Shown: positions 24,816 through 34,900, counted from the stretch's first letter. The stretch: DNA of 64,000 bases from Brumimicrobium salinarum (GCF_002844555.1 NZ_PJNI01000001.1:496001-560000); one strand, 5' to 3'. Translations and numbers: made by a program. The notes: generated by a model not told the origin, from the sequence alone.

Positions 24816-25694
24816 ATGGCTAGAAGAAACGATTTAAAATCTAAATTAAAATTGATGGTAGCAATGGATCTTACTGAAATGGATGCCATCCTGCTTAAAT
24901 ATGTTAGTTTTTTATCAGAAGTTTGGAATGTAGAACATATTTATTTCTGTCATAATATTAAACAGTATAAACTTGAGGGCTTAAAGGATAGTTTTTTAGA
25001 TGAAGATATTTCCATTGAAAAAATTATAGAAAAAGAATTGCACAAATCTATTGCTTCGAATTATACTGCCGAAGTTCCACATTCTTTGGTTCTAACCTCT
25101 GATGATTACACCGAAAGTATATTAACGCATTTGTCCAAAGAATATAAAATAGATCTTGTTCTTTCGGGTAATAAAAATGAACTTCAAGGAACTGGAGCAT
25201 TGAATCAGAAACTTGTACGTATGTTGAACACTAACGTGCTATTGGTTCCAGAAAAAACCAAACATCAACTCAAAAGGGTGCTAGTACCTACTGATTTCAG
25301 TGCAGATTCAGCCAATTCCTTTGAGGTTACACAAACCCTAGTTGAAAGCTCTCAAGGTGAAATCGAAGCTTTACATGTTTATACAATCTCCTCATTCTTT
25401 TTTCCGTATATCAATACCGAGAAAGCGATTGATAAAACCGAAAAACAATTGAATGAAAAGGTGAAGCACTTTAAAAAAAGATACACCAATACCGCCGAAG
25501 TTAAATTTAACTTCATGGATAGGAAAGAATTCTCCATTGTGGAAGCAATTGAAAAACATGCTGATGAAAATGATTTTGACATTATTGTTGTGTCTGCAAG
25601 AGGAGGAAATAAAATCACATCACTTTTTATAGGTAGTGTTACGAATGATTTGCTTATACGCAATAGAAAAATGCCTTTGTTGGTAATCAACTAA
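24816..25694 (+). CDS. universal stress protein with two UspA domains
   Basis: 292 residues from ATG 24816. Two tandem Usp domains: the first at about 10-140 (LMVAMDLTEMDAILLKYV, IDLVLSGNKNELQGTGALNQKLVRMLNTNVLLVPE), the second at about 145-290 (RVLVPTDFSADSANSF, 'DIIVVSARGGNKITSLF', GSVTNDLL, PLLVIN). The second has the G-x2-G-x9-G-S/T-like nucleotide loop in a recognisable form. Upstream in-frame codons to 24762 overlap the transporter gene and are not needed. Tight linkage to the BCCT transporter suggests a role in osmotic stress, perhaps as a nucleotide-sensing partner of the carrier. Confidence 0.85.
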   Translation: MARRNDLKSKLKLMVAMDLTEMDAILLKYVSFLSEVWNVEHIYFCHNIKQYKLEGLKDSFLDEDISIEKIIEKELHKSIASNYTAEVPHSLVLTSDDYTESILTHLSKEYKIDLVLSGNKNELQGTGALNQKLVRMLNTNVLLVPEKTKHQLKRVLVPTDFSADSANSFEVTQTLVESSQGEIEALHVYTISSFFFPYINTEKAIDKTEKQLNEKVKHFKKRYTNTAEVKFNFMDRKEFSIVEAIEKHADENDFDIIVVSARGGNKITSLFIGSVTNDLLIRNRKMPLLVIN

Positions 25695-25828
25695 GTTTTG
25701 ATTTTTGTTTAAAACGTCATAAAAATACTCACCTAATGAGGTATTCACTATGTTTTGAGTTAAACAAATACAACAATAAATCTCATTTTAAAAGATTCCA
25801 TTTATCTTAGCGCTTAGTTTATGACCGA

Positions 25829-27306
25829 ATGAGTAATCCATTAAAAAAATTAGCAGGGCAAACCGCAATCTACGGACTTTCAAGTATTGTAGGTCGATTG
25901 TTGAATTATTTACTTGTTCCTCTTTATGTGTCAGTCTTTGCACATACCTCAGATTACGGTGTAATATCCGAACTTTATGCTTGGATTGCTTTCTTAATGG
26001 TACTGTTGACCTTTGGTATGGAAACAGCTTTCTTTAAATTTCTTTCAGACCAACCCGAAAAAAAGATAAAATCTTTCGGAACTCAATGTTAAGCTTAATT
26101 GTTGTCAATCTTATTTTTCTAACATTGGTCATCTTGTTCAATGGGTTTATTGCTGAAAAATTGCTTTTTCCTAATAACCCAGAGTACATAGTTCTTTTGG
26201 GGATTATAGTTGTAATAGATGCAACATCTGCACTTCCTTTAGCCAAACTTAGAGCTGAAGAGAATGCGAAAAAGTTTGCTTTCGTTCAATTATTAGGAAT
26301 AGGAATAAATATTGGACTCAATCTTATTTTTATGCTCATCGTTTTTCAACCTGCAACACAAAATGCTGAAGTTGGTGTGCGATTTATTTTAATAGCCAAC
26401 CTTGCGGCTTCACTCGTTAAACCTTTGGTGCTGTATAAAGACTTTCTTCAATTGAAGTGGAATTGGGACACACGACTAGTGAGAAGTATGGTGAAATACA
26501 GTTTTCCGCTTGCATTAGCAGGTTTTGCTTTTATAATTAATGAAACTGTAGATCGAATACTTTTAAAACACCTTACATTTAAACAAGCAACCACCGAAAT
26601 GACCAGCGAAGCCGCTTTAACTTTTGCAGAATCTCAAGTGGGGATTTATAGTGCGAGCTATAAACTTGCAATGTTGGTTACAATTTTATTACAAGCTTAT
26701 CGATATGCCGCAGAACCTTTCTTTTTTGCGCAAGCTAAGAGTAAGGATAGGAATAATACTTACGTAAAAGTTATGAACTACTTTGTAGCAGCTGTATTTG
26801 TATGTTTTTTAGGTGTCGCCTTAAATCTGGATATTTTTAAATATTTTATTCCTAACTCAAGTTATTGGGAAGGATTAAAAATAGTTCCAATACTTCTTTT
26901 GGCTAATGTTTTTTCTGGTATTTATATTAATCAAAGCATTTGGTACAAGCTAAGTGGTCAAACTAAATACGGTGCTTTTATCGCTACTGGAGGAGCTGTT
27001 TTAACACTTACACTGAACTTTATTTTTATTCCTATTTACGGTTATATGGCATGTGCTTGGGCAACGTTTATTGTTTATGGTGGACAAATGATTGCCTCTT
27101 ATTGGTTGGGACAAAAGCATTATCCAATTCCCTATAATCTCCGAAAGTTTGCATTGTATAGTAGCGTCGCTATTGCAGTGTATTTGTTGTTAAACTGGGT
27201 TGATATCTCTCCAGGAATTACACAAATTCTACTTCATAATTTTGTTATTTTACTCTACATTGGCTTAGTTTATTGGCTTGAAAAACCAAGTGTATCAAAG
27301 CGATAA
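25829..27306 (+). pseudogene. polysaccharide/lipid flippase (Wzx-like), frameshifted at an A7 tract
   Basis: Oligosaccharide flippase of the MOP superfamily, about 12-14 membrane helices. The first frame (to 26092) starts MSNPLKKLAGQTAIYGLSSI, VGRLLNYLLVPLYVSVF and ends soon after DQPEKK. The second frame picks up at MLSLIVVNLIFLTLVIL and continues to 27306. Adding one A to the A7 tract at 26058-26064 gives DQPEKKDKIFRNSMLSL and a continuous 492-residue protein of normal length. The zero-frame context is GAA AAA AAG, so the tract is an in-phase A_AAA_AAG heptamer. It probably exports lipid-linked surface glycans. Could be a sequencing error, a mutation or a slippage site. Confidence 0.82.
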
Positions 27307-27448
27307 GGGGTAGGTTCAAATCTCCGTTATTCTATTTTAAGTAAAATTAAATTATTGCTTTTTTTACCCACTATTTTAAAATAACAAACAATAACGTTTC
27401 TTTAAAGATAAATCAGGAATTAGCCCATGAAATCTAGCCAAAAAAAGT

Positions 27449-27456
27449 TACTTTTG
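27449..27456 (+). promoter_or_regulatory. -7 element before dut
   Basis: TACTTTTG matches TAnnTTTG, about 60 bases before the dut ATG; probable promoter of the dut-to-envC operon. Confidence 0.45.
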
Positions 27457-27517
27457 TAGATTGTGGAAAAATGAATTGCAATTTTTTTCACGATGAATTA
27501 CCAATAAATAAACAATA

Positions 27518-27952
27518 ATGAAAGTAAATATCATTAATCGTTCTAAACACGATTTGCCCAAGTATGAAACGAATGCTTCTGCAGGAGTCGACTTACGTGC
27601 AAATATTAGTGAGCCTTTTACACTCCAATCTTTAGAGAGAAATATTGTGAAAACAGGTTTGTTTCTTGAAATTCCTGAAGGATATGAAGCACAGGTTCGG
27701 CCGAGAAGTGGTTTAGCAATCAAGCATGGCATTACAGTACTGAATAGTCCTGGCACAATAGATGCTGACTATCGCGGTGAGATAGGTGTTATTTTAGTGA
27801 ATTTATCGCAAGAACCTTTCGTTATTGAAGATGGAGATCGTATAGCTCAATTGGTATTCTCAAAAGTAGAACAAGCAGAATTTGAATTAACCGAAAAACT
27901 TTCTGAAACTGACCGTGGAGCAGGTGGTTTTGGAAGTACAGGAAAAAAATAA
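27518..27952 (+). CDS. dut: dUTP diphosphatase
   Basis: 144 residues, standard for the trimeric enzyme. All five motifs are visible: AGVDLRANI (I), PRSGLA (II), [13 protein letters not shown] (III), 'RIAQLVF' (IV) and the glycine-rich C-terminal arm [13 protein letters not shown] (V). It hydrolyses dUTP to dUMP, keeping uracil out of DNA and feeding dTMP synthesis. First gene of a tightly packed operon with the sugar nucleotidyltransferase three bases downstream. Confidence 0.96.
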   Translation: MKVNIINRSKHDLPKYETNASAGVDLRANISEPFTLQSLERNIVKTGLFLEIPEGYEAQVRPRSGLAIKHGITVLNSPGTIDADYRGEIGVILVNLSQEPFVIEDGDRIAQLVFSKVEQAEFELTEKLSETDRGAGGFGSTGKK

Positions 27953-27955
27953 ATC

Positions 27956-28966
27956 ATGAAAATAATCGTACCAATGGCGGGAAGAGGATCTCGCCTAAGA
28001 CCACACACACTAACCGTTCCTAAACCTTTAGTCCCTGTTGGTGGTAAACCAATCGTCCACCGTCTAGTTGAAGATATTGCTGCGGTTTGCAGTGAGCCTA
28101 TTGAAGAAATAGCTTTCGTGATTGGCGATTTTGGAAAGGAAGTTGAAAAAGAATTGATCCAAGTGGCTGAAAGTTTGGGTGCTAAAGGAAGTATTTACCA
28201 TCAAACTGAACCGCTAGGAACTGCACATGCAGTTATGTGTGCTCAAGATAAATTAGAAGGTCCAGTTGTTGTCGCTTTTGCAGATACCTTATTTAAGGCT
28301 GATTTTAAAATTGACCCGAACGATGATGGAATTTTGTGGGTGAAACAAATAGACGATCCAAGTGCCTTTGGTGTTATCAAGATGAATGAAAAAGATGAAA
28401 TCGTTGACTTTGTTGAAAAACCTAAAACGTTTGTCTCTGATCTAGCAATGATTGGAATCTATTACTTTAAAGAAGCTGCAGATTTAAAAGTAGAATTAGA
28501 TTATTTGATAGAGAACAACATCATAAAAGGAGGAGAATATCAACTACCGGATGCCTTGCGTAGATTAACAGAAAAAGGGAAGATTTTCAAGCCAGGTAAG
28601 GTTACCGAATGGTTAGATTGTGGAAACAAGGTTGTTACTGTTAATGCAAATCAACGCGTACTTGAGTTTGATAAAGAAAAAAATAAAGACTTAGTTGCAA
28701 ACTCAGCAAAAATTAAAAACAGTATTATCATACCTCCATGCTTTATTGGCGAAAATGTTGTTGTAGAAAATTCAATTTTAGGACCTCATGTTTCTGTAGG
28801 AGCGAATAGCACTGTTGCCGATAGTATAATAAAAAACACTATTATTCAAGGCGAAACACAACTAAAAACACTTCACTTAAAGGATTCAATGATTGGAAAT
28901 CACGTTGATGTTTCTGCAACTCCGTATGATTTAAGCATCGGAGATTATACAAAAATCACATATTGA
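27956..28966 (+). CDS. sugar-phosphate nucleotidyltransferase with left-handed beta-helix
   Basis: 336 residues. The N-terminal nucleotidyltransferase domain has the pyrophosphorylase signature MAGRGSRLRPHTLTVPKPLV, QTEPLGTAHAV and FADTLF for the metal-binding aspartate. Residues about 245-335 are hexapeptide-like repeats (AKIKNSIIIPPCFIGENVVVE, NSILGPHVSVGANS) forming a left-handed beta-helix. Most similar in layout to glucose-1-phosphate thymidylyltransferase or GlmU-like enzymes, but the sugar and nucleotide cannot be fixed. In this phylum the gene commonly sits between dut and a TPR/DUF4292/EnvC envelope block, as here. Confidence 0.87.
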   Translation: MKIIVPMAGRGSRLRPHTLTVPKPLVPVGGKPIVHRLVEDIAAVCSEPIEEIAFVIGDFGKEVEKELIQVAESLGAKGSIYHQTEPLGTAHAVMCAQDKLEGPVVVAFADTLFKADFKIDPNDDGILWVKQIDDPSAFGVIKMNEKDEIVDFVEKPKTFVSDLAMIGIYYFKEAADLKVELDYLIENNIIKGGEYQLPDALRRLTEKGKIFKPGKVTEWLDCGNKVVTVNANQRVLEFDKEKNKDLVANSAKIKNSIIIPPCFIGENVVVENSILGPHVSVGANSTVADSIIKNTIIQGETQLKTLHLKDSMIGNHVDVSATPYDLSIGDYTKITY

Positions 28967-28969
28967 TAA

Positions 28970-30706
28970 ATGAAATTGTTTCTAGCCATATCATTTTTTG
29001 TTTTCTCTTCTTTTGTTGGCGTTCTTGCACAGAAGAATAGAAATGATGATCTTAAAAATGAAGCGTTAGATGACATCAAAGCCTTGTCTTCTAAAGATTT
29101 TCCTTACATCGAGCTTTTTCATCAAGGTGTACGTGAAAAAATGGCTGGAAATTTTGAAGAAGCTAAAACAATTTTTAGAAAATGTTTAGATCAGAAAAAA
29201 ATGATGATGCTGTTTATTTTGCGTTAGCTGAAATAGCAAAAGAGGAAAATAAAATTGGTGAAGCACTTAATTTTTATCAAAACGCTTTTGGAATAGACAC
29301 CAGTAATGTCATTTACTTACAAGAATTGGCATTTATGCAAGCAGAAAAAACAAATTTTGAAGAGGCAGAAGTGCTTTTTAGAAAACTGTGTAAAAAAGAA
29401 CCACGGAATCTTGATTTTATATATGGATATAGTAAAGTGCTGATCTATAACAAACAATACGAACAAGCGATTAAACAGCTTACAAAATTGCAAGACCAAG
29501 CCGGAACAGTTCCTGAGTTAATGATGATGAAGGCAGACTTGTATATGGAGTTAAAAAACCATCAAAAAGCAGAAGAAGCATTACTTCAGTTAAAAGATGA
29601 ATTCCCATCGAATCAAGAGGTGCTTGATAAAATAGTTGCTTTCTACAAACAACAAGGAGAGGAGGGAAAAGCAAAAAAATATTGAATGAACTCAATCATT
29701 CAGATCCAAATAATAGCTCAAGCCAGTTTCTCTTGGCTAATCAAATGTTTGAGGAGGAAAGGTATGCGGATTATACGACGCTTGCAATGAAATTACTTGA
29801 TAGTGAAACCTTGCCTTTACAAGAAAAGCTAGTTGTTTTCGAACGCTTATCAGAAATTTATACTGGTAAAAATGAATCTTTACTTAAAGCATCACAATTA
29901 ATTTATGATAAACATTCCAAGGACTTTGAAGTGGCGAAGAATCACGTGCTTATTTTAATTGAAAATCAGCAAACCAAAAAAGCTTTAGAAATAGCCCGAA
30001 AAGCAGCAAATGCCAATAAAGAAAATTATCATGCCTGGCGTTTGGCGCTTAATATAGCCTCAACATATTGGGATTACGCTGTGCTTTTCGAGGATGCAAA
30101 AAAAGCGCTTGAATTTTTTCCTACAATGCCTAGGCTATATTTTGATGCAGCAAAAGGAGCGATATATGCCAAAAAATTAAATGAGGCTATAGAATTGCTC
30201 GCAGCAGGTGAACTCTATATCTTAGATGATAGACAGGCAGGAGCATTATATGATATGCGAAAGGGAGAAATCTATTTTGCAAAAAAAGAATATAAAAAAG
30301 GGATTATTGCATTCGAGTCGGCATTGAATAAAGCGAAAAACAAGTCAGCTGTATATTCTACTTATGCACTTGAGTTAAGTAAAGCAAATATCGCAACTGA
30401 AGTTGCAGAAAACCTGCTATCCGAGTTGAAAAATCCAGACCAAGATCGCAACTATTTTTTAGCTCATGGATACCTAAGTTTACATTCTAAAAATTATGAT
30501 TTTGGTATTTCTCTGTTAAATGAAGGAGTGAAGGCTACTTTCAATAATGCTGAAATATTTGACTTACTGGGCGACTTGTACTTTAGAAAAGGAGCTATTG
30601 ATAAAGCTATAGAGGCTTGGGAAGAAGCTATGGTTTTGGAATCGAGAAATAAGAATCTATCTCAAAAAATTAAAGAAAAAAATATTATGCTCCAAAGTAC
30701 TATTAA
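28970..30706 (+). pseudogene. TPR-repeat envelope protein, interrupted at three A7 tracts
   Basis: Signal peptide (MKLFLAISFFVFSSFVGVLAQ) followed by many tetratricopeptide-like helical pairs (FHQGVREKMAGNFEEAKTIF, ALAEIAKEENKIGEALNFY, LAFMQAEKTNFEEAEVLFRK, DLLGDLYFRKGAIDKAIEAW). Three reading frames are needed. Adding one A at each of the A7 tracts 29195-29201, 29673-29679 and 30676-30682 gives QKKNDDAVYFA, GKAKKILNELN and KIKEKKYYAPKYY-stop, a 579-residue protein ending at 30706. Without the third correction the frame runs on into DUF4292 as an apparent fusion. Restored, it is the normal TPR neighbour of DUF4292 and EnvC, probably a periplasmic scaffold. Single-base errors or genuine decay cannot be separated from the DNA alone. 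Confidence 0.78.
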
Positions 30707-31496
30707 AAGCATATTGATATTTATTGCAATTGTAACGTTGGCTTCATGTGGAAGATCGAAAGATTTACACGAAGAAAATGCTATCAAACTTCCAAAAGTT
30801 AAGGAAGAGTTGTTAATTAGCCGGCTAGACAGTCTTTCTGAAAATAGACCAGATCACTTTTATACAAAATTGAGCTCAAAATATTCTGATAGTAAATACA
30901 ACGTTTCTTTTAAGACATCTATCAGAATGCGCTCAGATAGTGCTTTACATGCTTTAATTACTTTTGCTAGAATTCCTATTTATAATACAATGGTTACACC
31001 AGATACCTTAACGATGGTAGATAAAAGAAACAATTGTTACATGAAAGAAGGAATGGAGTATTTAAAGACAACCTTTGGTGTAGACTTTAAGCATGAAAAT
31101 ATTGAAGAACTTATTTTAGGAATGCCAATTGCATGGGATGATGAAATAGCGTACAATCAAGTTAAAGACCCATATAATTATGTGATTTCATCTACTTCAA
31201 AAAGAAGAATTCGAAGACAAGACAGTGAAGATTTTATTATACGCTATTTCCTGAGCAACGATACCAGAACCCTTCGGAAAACCATCATTGATAGTCCTAA
31301 AGATACCACATCAATTACCATTAATTATTATGGACGAGAATTGGTAAATGGTTTCAATATTCCAACAGAAGGAGATATCAAAGTAGATACACCAAATGAT
31401 GAGTTATTTATTGATTTTAAATATAATAAAACAAGTGTAAATGATCCAAGAGTATTATATTTAGCAATACCTAAAAGATATGATCGGTGTGAATAA
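30687..31496 (+). CDS. DUF4292 family lipoprotein
   Basis: 269 residues from ATG 30687. A lipoprotein signal peptide ends at the lipobox LASCG, and the mature part matches the DUF4292 family (SSKYSDSKYNVSFKTSIRMRSDSALHALI, IPIYNTMVTPDTLTMVDKRNNCYM). The fold is probably LolA/LolB-like beta-sheet, suggesting a part in lipoprotein or envelope trafficking; that is inference. Its start overlaps the repaired end of the TPR gene by 20 bases, and its end overlaps the EnvC gene by 17 bases, so expression is tightly coupled. In the raw sequence the frame is continuous with the TPR protein, which I regard as an artefact of the A7 tract at 30676. Confidence 0.82.
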   Translation: MLQSTIKSILIFIAIVTLASCGRSKDLHEENAIKLPKVKEELLISRLDSLSENRPDHFYTKLSSKYSDSKYNVSFKTSIRMRSDSALHALITFARIPIYNTMVTPDTLTMVDKRNNCYMKEGMEYLKTTFGVDFKHENIEELILGMPIAWDDEIAYNQVKDPYNYVISSTSKRRIRRQDSEDFIIRYFLSNDTRTLRKTIIDSPKDTTSITINYYGRELVNGFNIPTEGDIKVDTPNDELFIDFKYNKTSVNDPRVLYLAIPKRYDRCE

Positions 31497-32787
31497 AGGT
31501 TTAGTTTTGTTTTTTATTTTGTTGTGTTCTGCTTCATTTCCATTGTGGTCGCAGACAGGTTCGCAGCGTTTAAAAAAAGAACAATCTGCACTCGAGAAAC
31601 AAATAGCTACTACTAAAACTTTACTAGAAAAATCAAAGAAAAACACCCGGCTTTCTCTTGATGAGGTGCATTTAATTGAAAAACAAGTTGAATATCGTGA
31701 ACGTTTATTGAGAAATATTGACAACCAAATTCGTTCTTCCGAGTTGAAAGTTGAGCAAAAGAAAGGGCGTATTCAAGAGTTAAATGCCGAAATTGAACGT
31801 TTAAAGAAGCAATACGCGAAATTGCTACTCTATGCTTATAAGAAAAGAAACAAGTATGGAGATTTGATGTTTATTTTTAGTGCTAAATCTGTTGAGGAAG
31901 CCTTGAAAAGAAAATTATATCTTGAGAAACTTACTGAAATTCAAAAAAAGCAGATGCGCTTAATAAAGCAAAATACAGCGCTTTTAGAAGAAGAAATCAA
32001 ATCGTTAAATCAAGAAAAGAAAGAACAAGAAAAGCTAGCAGCACAAAAGAAAAGTGAACGCGCCGAAATTATTAAAACTAAACGCGAAAAAGAAAAAGTC
32101 TATCAACGTTTCAAGGAACAGGAGGAGGAGTTGTTGAAAGAATTGGCACAACAAGAAAAAGCAAAAACTCGGTTGAAGAATGAAATTGCAGCTGCCATAA
32201 AAAGAGAAATTGCAGCTGAAAAAGCTAGATTAGAGAAAGCACGTAGAGAAGCAGAAGCAAGAAGAAAAGCAGAGGAGGCTAGAAAGGCTGCAAACACACC
32301 TACGGTTGAAGAAGCAAAAAAGGAAGAATCTTTTTCATTAACAGCTGAAAGTACGTTAATTGGAGAAAGTTTTGCAGCCAATAAAGGGAAGCTACCCTGG
32401 CCTGTTGAAAAAGGCACAATAACACAAAACTATGGTAAAAATAAACACCCTTCCTTGCCAAATGTGTACACGCAAAACAATGGAGTTGATATTAGTACAC
32501 CAAAAAATGCGAATGTTTTGGCGATCTTTAAAGGGGAAGTAACCAGTGTTATTAATATCCCTGGAGCAGGAAAGGTAGTAATCATTAAACATGGTGATTA
32601 TAGAACAGTTTACTCTAATTTGCGTGATGTATACGTCACAAAAGGAAGCACAGTAGATACTAAAACACCTATCGGATCACTATTACCTAATCCATCAGGT
32701 GATATTTCTGTTGCGCATTTTGAAGTGCATCATGTTAAAGGAAGCGGTGTGAATCAATTGAATCCAAACCTGTGGATTGCCAAATAA
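31480..32787 (+). CDS. EnvC-like murein hydrolase activator (coiled coil plus degenerate LytM/M23 domain)
   Basis: 435 residues. Signal peptide (LVLFFILLCSASFPLWSQ), then a long coiled coil from about 25 to 260 rich in E, K, R and A, then a LytM/M23 domain (about 305-435). The catalytic metal site is incomplete: the usual HxGxDI reads NNGVDI, while the second motif is VAHFEVHH. This matches EnvC/NlpD-type proteins that do not cut peptidoglycan themselves but activate amidases at the division site. Last gene of the dut operon; a hairpin follows at 32843-32867. Confidence 0.88.
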   Translation: MIGVNKGLVLFFILLCSASFPLWSQTGSQRLKKEQSALEKQIATTKTLLEKSKKNTRLSLDEVHLIEKQVEYRERLLRNIDNQIRSSELKVEQKKGRIQELNAEIERLKKQYAKLLLYAYKKRNKYGDLMFIFSAKSVEEALKRKLYLEKLTEIQKKQMRLIKQNTALLEEEIKSLNQEKKEQEKLAAQKKSERAEIIKTKREKEKVYQRFKEQEEELLKELAQQEKAKTRLKNEIAAAIKREIAAEKARLEKARREAEARRKAEEARKAANTPTVEEAKKEESFSLTAESTLIGESFAANKGKLPWPVEKGTITQNYGKNKHPSLPNVYTQNNGVDISTPKNANVLAIFKGEVTSVINIPGAGKVVIIKHGDYRTVYSNLRDVYVTKGSTVDTKTPIGSLLPNPSGDISVAHFEVHHVKGSGVNQLNPNLWIAK

Positions 32788-32842
32788 ATTAACCTTAATT
32801 CCACAAAAGTCTCTTTTTATTAAAAAAATAACTGGAAATAGA

Positions 32843-32867
32843 AAAAGGAGCCTTTAAAGCTCCTTTT
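32843..32867. terminator. bidirectional hairpin between EnvC and a small convergent gene
   Basis: AAAAGGAGC (32843-32851) pairs with GCTCCTTTT (32859-32867). On the minus strand the stem is followed by TCTATTTCC, on the plus strand by CAATATCG, so it serves the minus-strand gene better. Confidence 0.6.
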
Positions 32868-32892
32868 CAATATCGTTATTTAATAACTGAGT

Positions 32893-33057
32893 TTATTCTT
32901 CTCCTTCTATTTCGTTGTCAAATACTTTCTTTGGACGCATTTGTTCTACTGCACCCAAGGTAATCCAATACGGCACAGCAAAAGCCATTAAGAAAAGTAA
33001 AAGCCAAAATGCCATTCCAGCAATTAAAAGAAACATAACAAGACCGAAAATACTCAT
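32893..33057 (-). CDS. small single-span membrane protein (54 aa)
   Basis: My own translation of the minus strand from ATG 33057 gives 54 residues: MSIFGLVMFLLIAGMAFW leads into a hydrophobic stretch of about 32 residues (LLLFLMAFAVPYWI), then a charged tail rich in Asp and Glu (QMRPKKVFDNEIEGEE) ending at 32893. Base composition, codon use and a following hairpin at 32843-32867 support a real gene. It is divergent from fumC, whose ATG lies 80 bases away, and convergent with EnvC. No family recognised; a small membrane subunit or modulator is possible. Confidence 0.65.
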   Translation of the reverse strand: MSIFGLVMFLLIAGMAFWLLLFLMAFAVPYWITLGAVEQMRPKKVFDNEIEGEE

Positions 33058-33137
33058 GATATATTATTTTTGTAACTATTATTGTTATTTTAAACTGCTG
33101 TAAAATTAAAAAATAATTTAATATAAAACGATATATA

Positions 33138-34529
33138 ATGAAATATAGAGTAGAAAAAGACACGATGGGCGACGTGAATGTGCCTGCCGACAAGTATTGG
33201 GGGGCTCAAACAGAGCGTTCTAGAAACAATTTCAAAATCGGTCCTGAAGCTTCAATGCCAATAGAAATTGTTCATGGATTTGCTTATTTGAAGAAAGCTG
33301 CGGCATTTACCAATTGTGAATTAGGTGTTTTAGAAGAAGCAAAGAGAGATTTAATTGGCCAAGTGTGCGATGAAATTATTGCTGGAAAACACGATGATCA
33401 ATTTCCATTAGTGATTTGGCAAACAGGTTCTGGTACGCAATCAAATATGAATACCAACGAGGTGATTGCAAATCGAGCTCATGTCATTGCAGGAAATAAG
33501 TTAGGAGAAGGAGACAAAACACTCCAGCCGAATGATGATGTCAATAAGTCACAATCATCAAATGATACCTTTCCAACAGGAATGCATATTGCTATTTATA
33601 AGCGTATCGTTGAAACAACTATCCCAGGTGTGAAACATTTACGTGATGTTTTAGATGAAAAAGCAAAAGCATTTGACGATGTAGTTAAAATAGGAAGAAC
33701 ACATTTAATGGATGCTACGCCGTTAACTCTAGGACAAGAATTTTCAGGGTATGTAGCGCAATTGGATCATGGATTAAAGGCTTTGGATAATACGCTGCCT
33801 CATTTGTCTGAAATCGCCTTAGGTGGTACAGCTGTTGGAACAGGTTTAAACACCCCTGATGGATATGCAGAATTGGTAGCGAAACATATTGCCGATTTTA
33901 CTGGTCTTCCTTTCGTTACAGCTCAAAATAAATTTGAAGCACTTGCAGCGCATGATGCACTCGTAGAAACACATGGAGCATTGAAACAATTGGCTGTTTC
34001 ATTAAATAAAATTGGTAATGATATTCGTCTTCTGGCTTCTGGTCCAAGATCAGGAATTGGAGAAATTATTATTCCTTCAAATGAACCAGGCTCATCAATA
34101 ATGCCAGGAAAGGTAAATCCAACCCAAGCAGAAGCGTTAACTATGGTTGCCGCACAAGTAATGGGGAATGATGTTGCTGTTTCAGTAGGTGGCGCACAAG
34201 GACATTATGAGTTGAATGTTTTTAAACCTATGATGGCGGCTAATGTATTAGAATCTGCTCGTTTAATAGGTGATTCATGTGTTTCTTTTGCTGATAATTG
34301 TGCTGCTGGTATTGAACCAAATCATGAACGAATAGACGAACTAGTAAACAATTCTTTGATGTTGGTTACCGCTCTAAATACAAAAATTGGATATTACAAG
34401 GCAGCAGAGATTGCAGGAAATGCACATGAAAAAGGAATTACATTAAAAGAATCTGCTTTAGCGTTAGGACATTTAACAGCTGAAGAATATGATGAATGGG
34501 TAGATCCTGCTAAAATGACGGGAAAATAA
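33138..34529 (+). CDS. fumC: class II fumarate hydratase
   Basis: 463 residues, standard length. Signature [15 protein letters not shown] with the catalytic serine in the flexible loop. Other active-site segments: [23 protein letters not shown], '[20 protein letters not shown]' and HDALVETHG. Converts fumarate to malate in the TCA cycle without an Fe-S cluster, so it is insensitive to the nitric oxide or oxidative damage the ric operon addresses. Monocistronic, with a terminator at 34595-34629. Confidence 0.97.
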   Translation: MKYRVEKDTMGDVNVPADKYWGAQTERSRNNFKIGPEASMPIEIVHGFAYLKKAAAFTNCELGVLEEAKRDLIGQVCDEIIAGKHDDQFPLVIWQTGSGTQSNMNTNEVIANRAHVIAGNKLGEGDKTLQPNDDVNKSQSSNDTFPTGMHIAIYKRIVETTIPGVKHLRDVLDEKAKAFDDVVKIGRTHLMDATPLTLGQEFSGYVAQLDHGLKALDNTLPHLSEIALGGTAVGTGLNTPDGYAELVAKHIADFTGLPFVTAQNKFEALAAHDALVETHGALKQLAVSLNKIGNDIRLLASGPRSGIGEIIIPSNEPGSSIMPGKVNPTQAEALTMVAAQVMGNDVAVSVGGAQGHYELNVFKPMMAANVLESARLIGDSCVSFADNCAAGIEPNHERIDELVNNSLMLVTALNTKIGYYKAAEIAGNAHEKGITLKESALALGHLTAEEYDEWVDPAKMTGK

Positions 34530-34900
34530 TCGCAGTTTTTATTTAAGAATATACGCCAAAAGTTAACGCTTGTGCGTGATAAATAAGATTACGTAAAGGA
34601 GAATGAATTTAATTTTGTTCTCCTTTTTTGTTGCTCATTTTCATTTCATCATTTTGTAAATTGCGTACATTGAAAATCTACTTTCGTTTGCTTTTTTGAA
34701 GTCAGGTTATTCTAACTCCCTTCTTTCTTTGTGAGACAAATATTGTTGACCTTATAATTATCTAATTCGGGTGCATAAACCAGCCTAATATGTCTCGATT
34801 TTTCCATTGAATCAATAAAATAGTCGTATTAAAATAAAAATTCTTAAAATTTGCAAAATTTATGTATATTGGAATCGCTAAATTATATCAAAGTCAAATT
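34530..34900. other. intergenic stretch fumC to M43 protease
   Basis: About 370 bases. A terminator sits at 34595-34629. Beyond it the sequence is AT-rich with no open frame, repeat or consensus promoter that I can defend; TATATTGG at about 34864-34871 is a one-mismatch -7 candidate about 30 bases before the ATG at 34901. Confidence 0.45.
34595..34629 (+). terminator. rho-independent terminator of fumC
   Basis: AAAGGAGAA (34595-34603) pairs with TTCTCCTTT (34618-34626), followed by TTTG. Confidence 0.75.
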
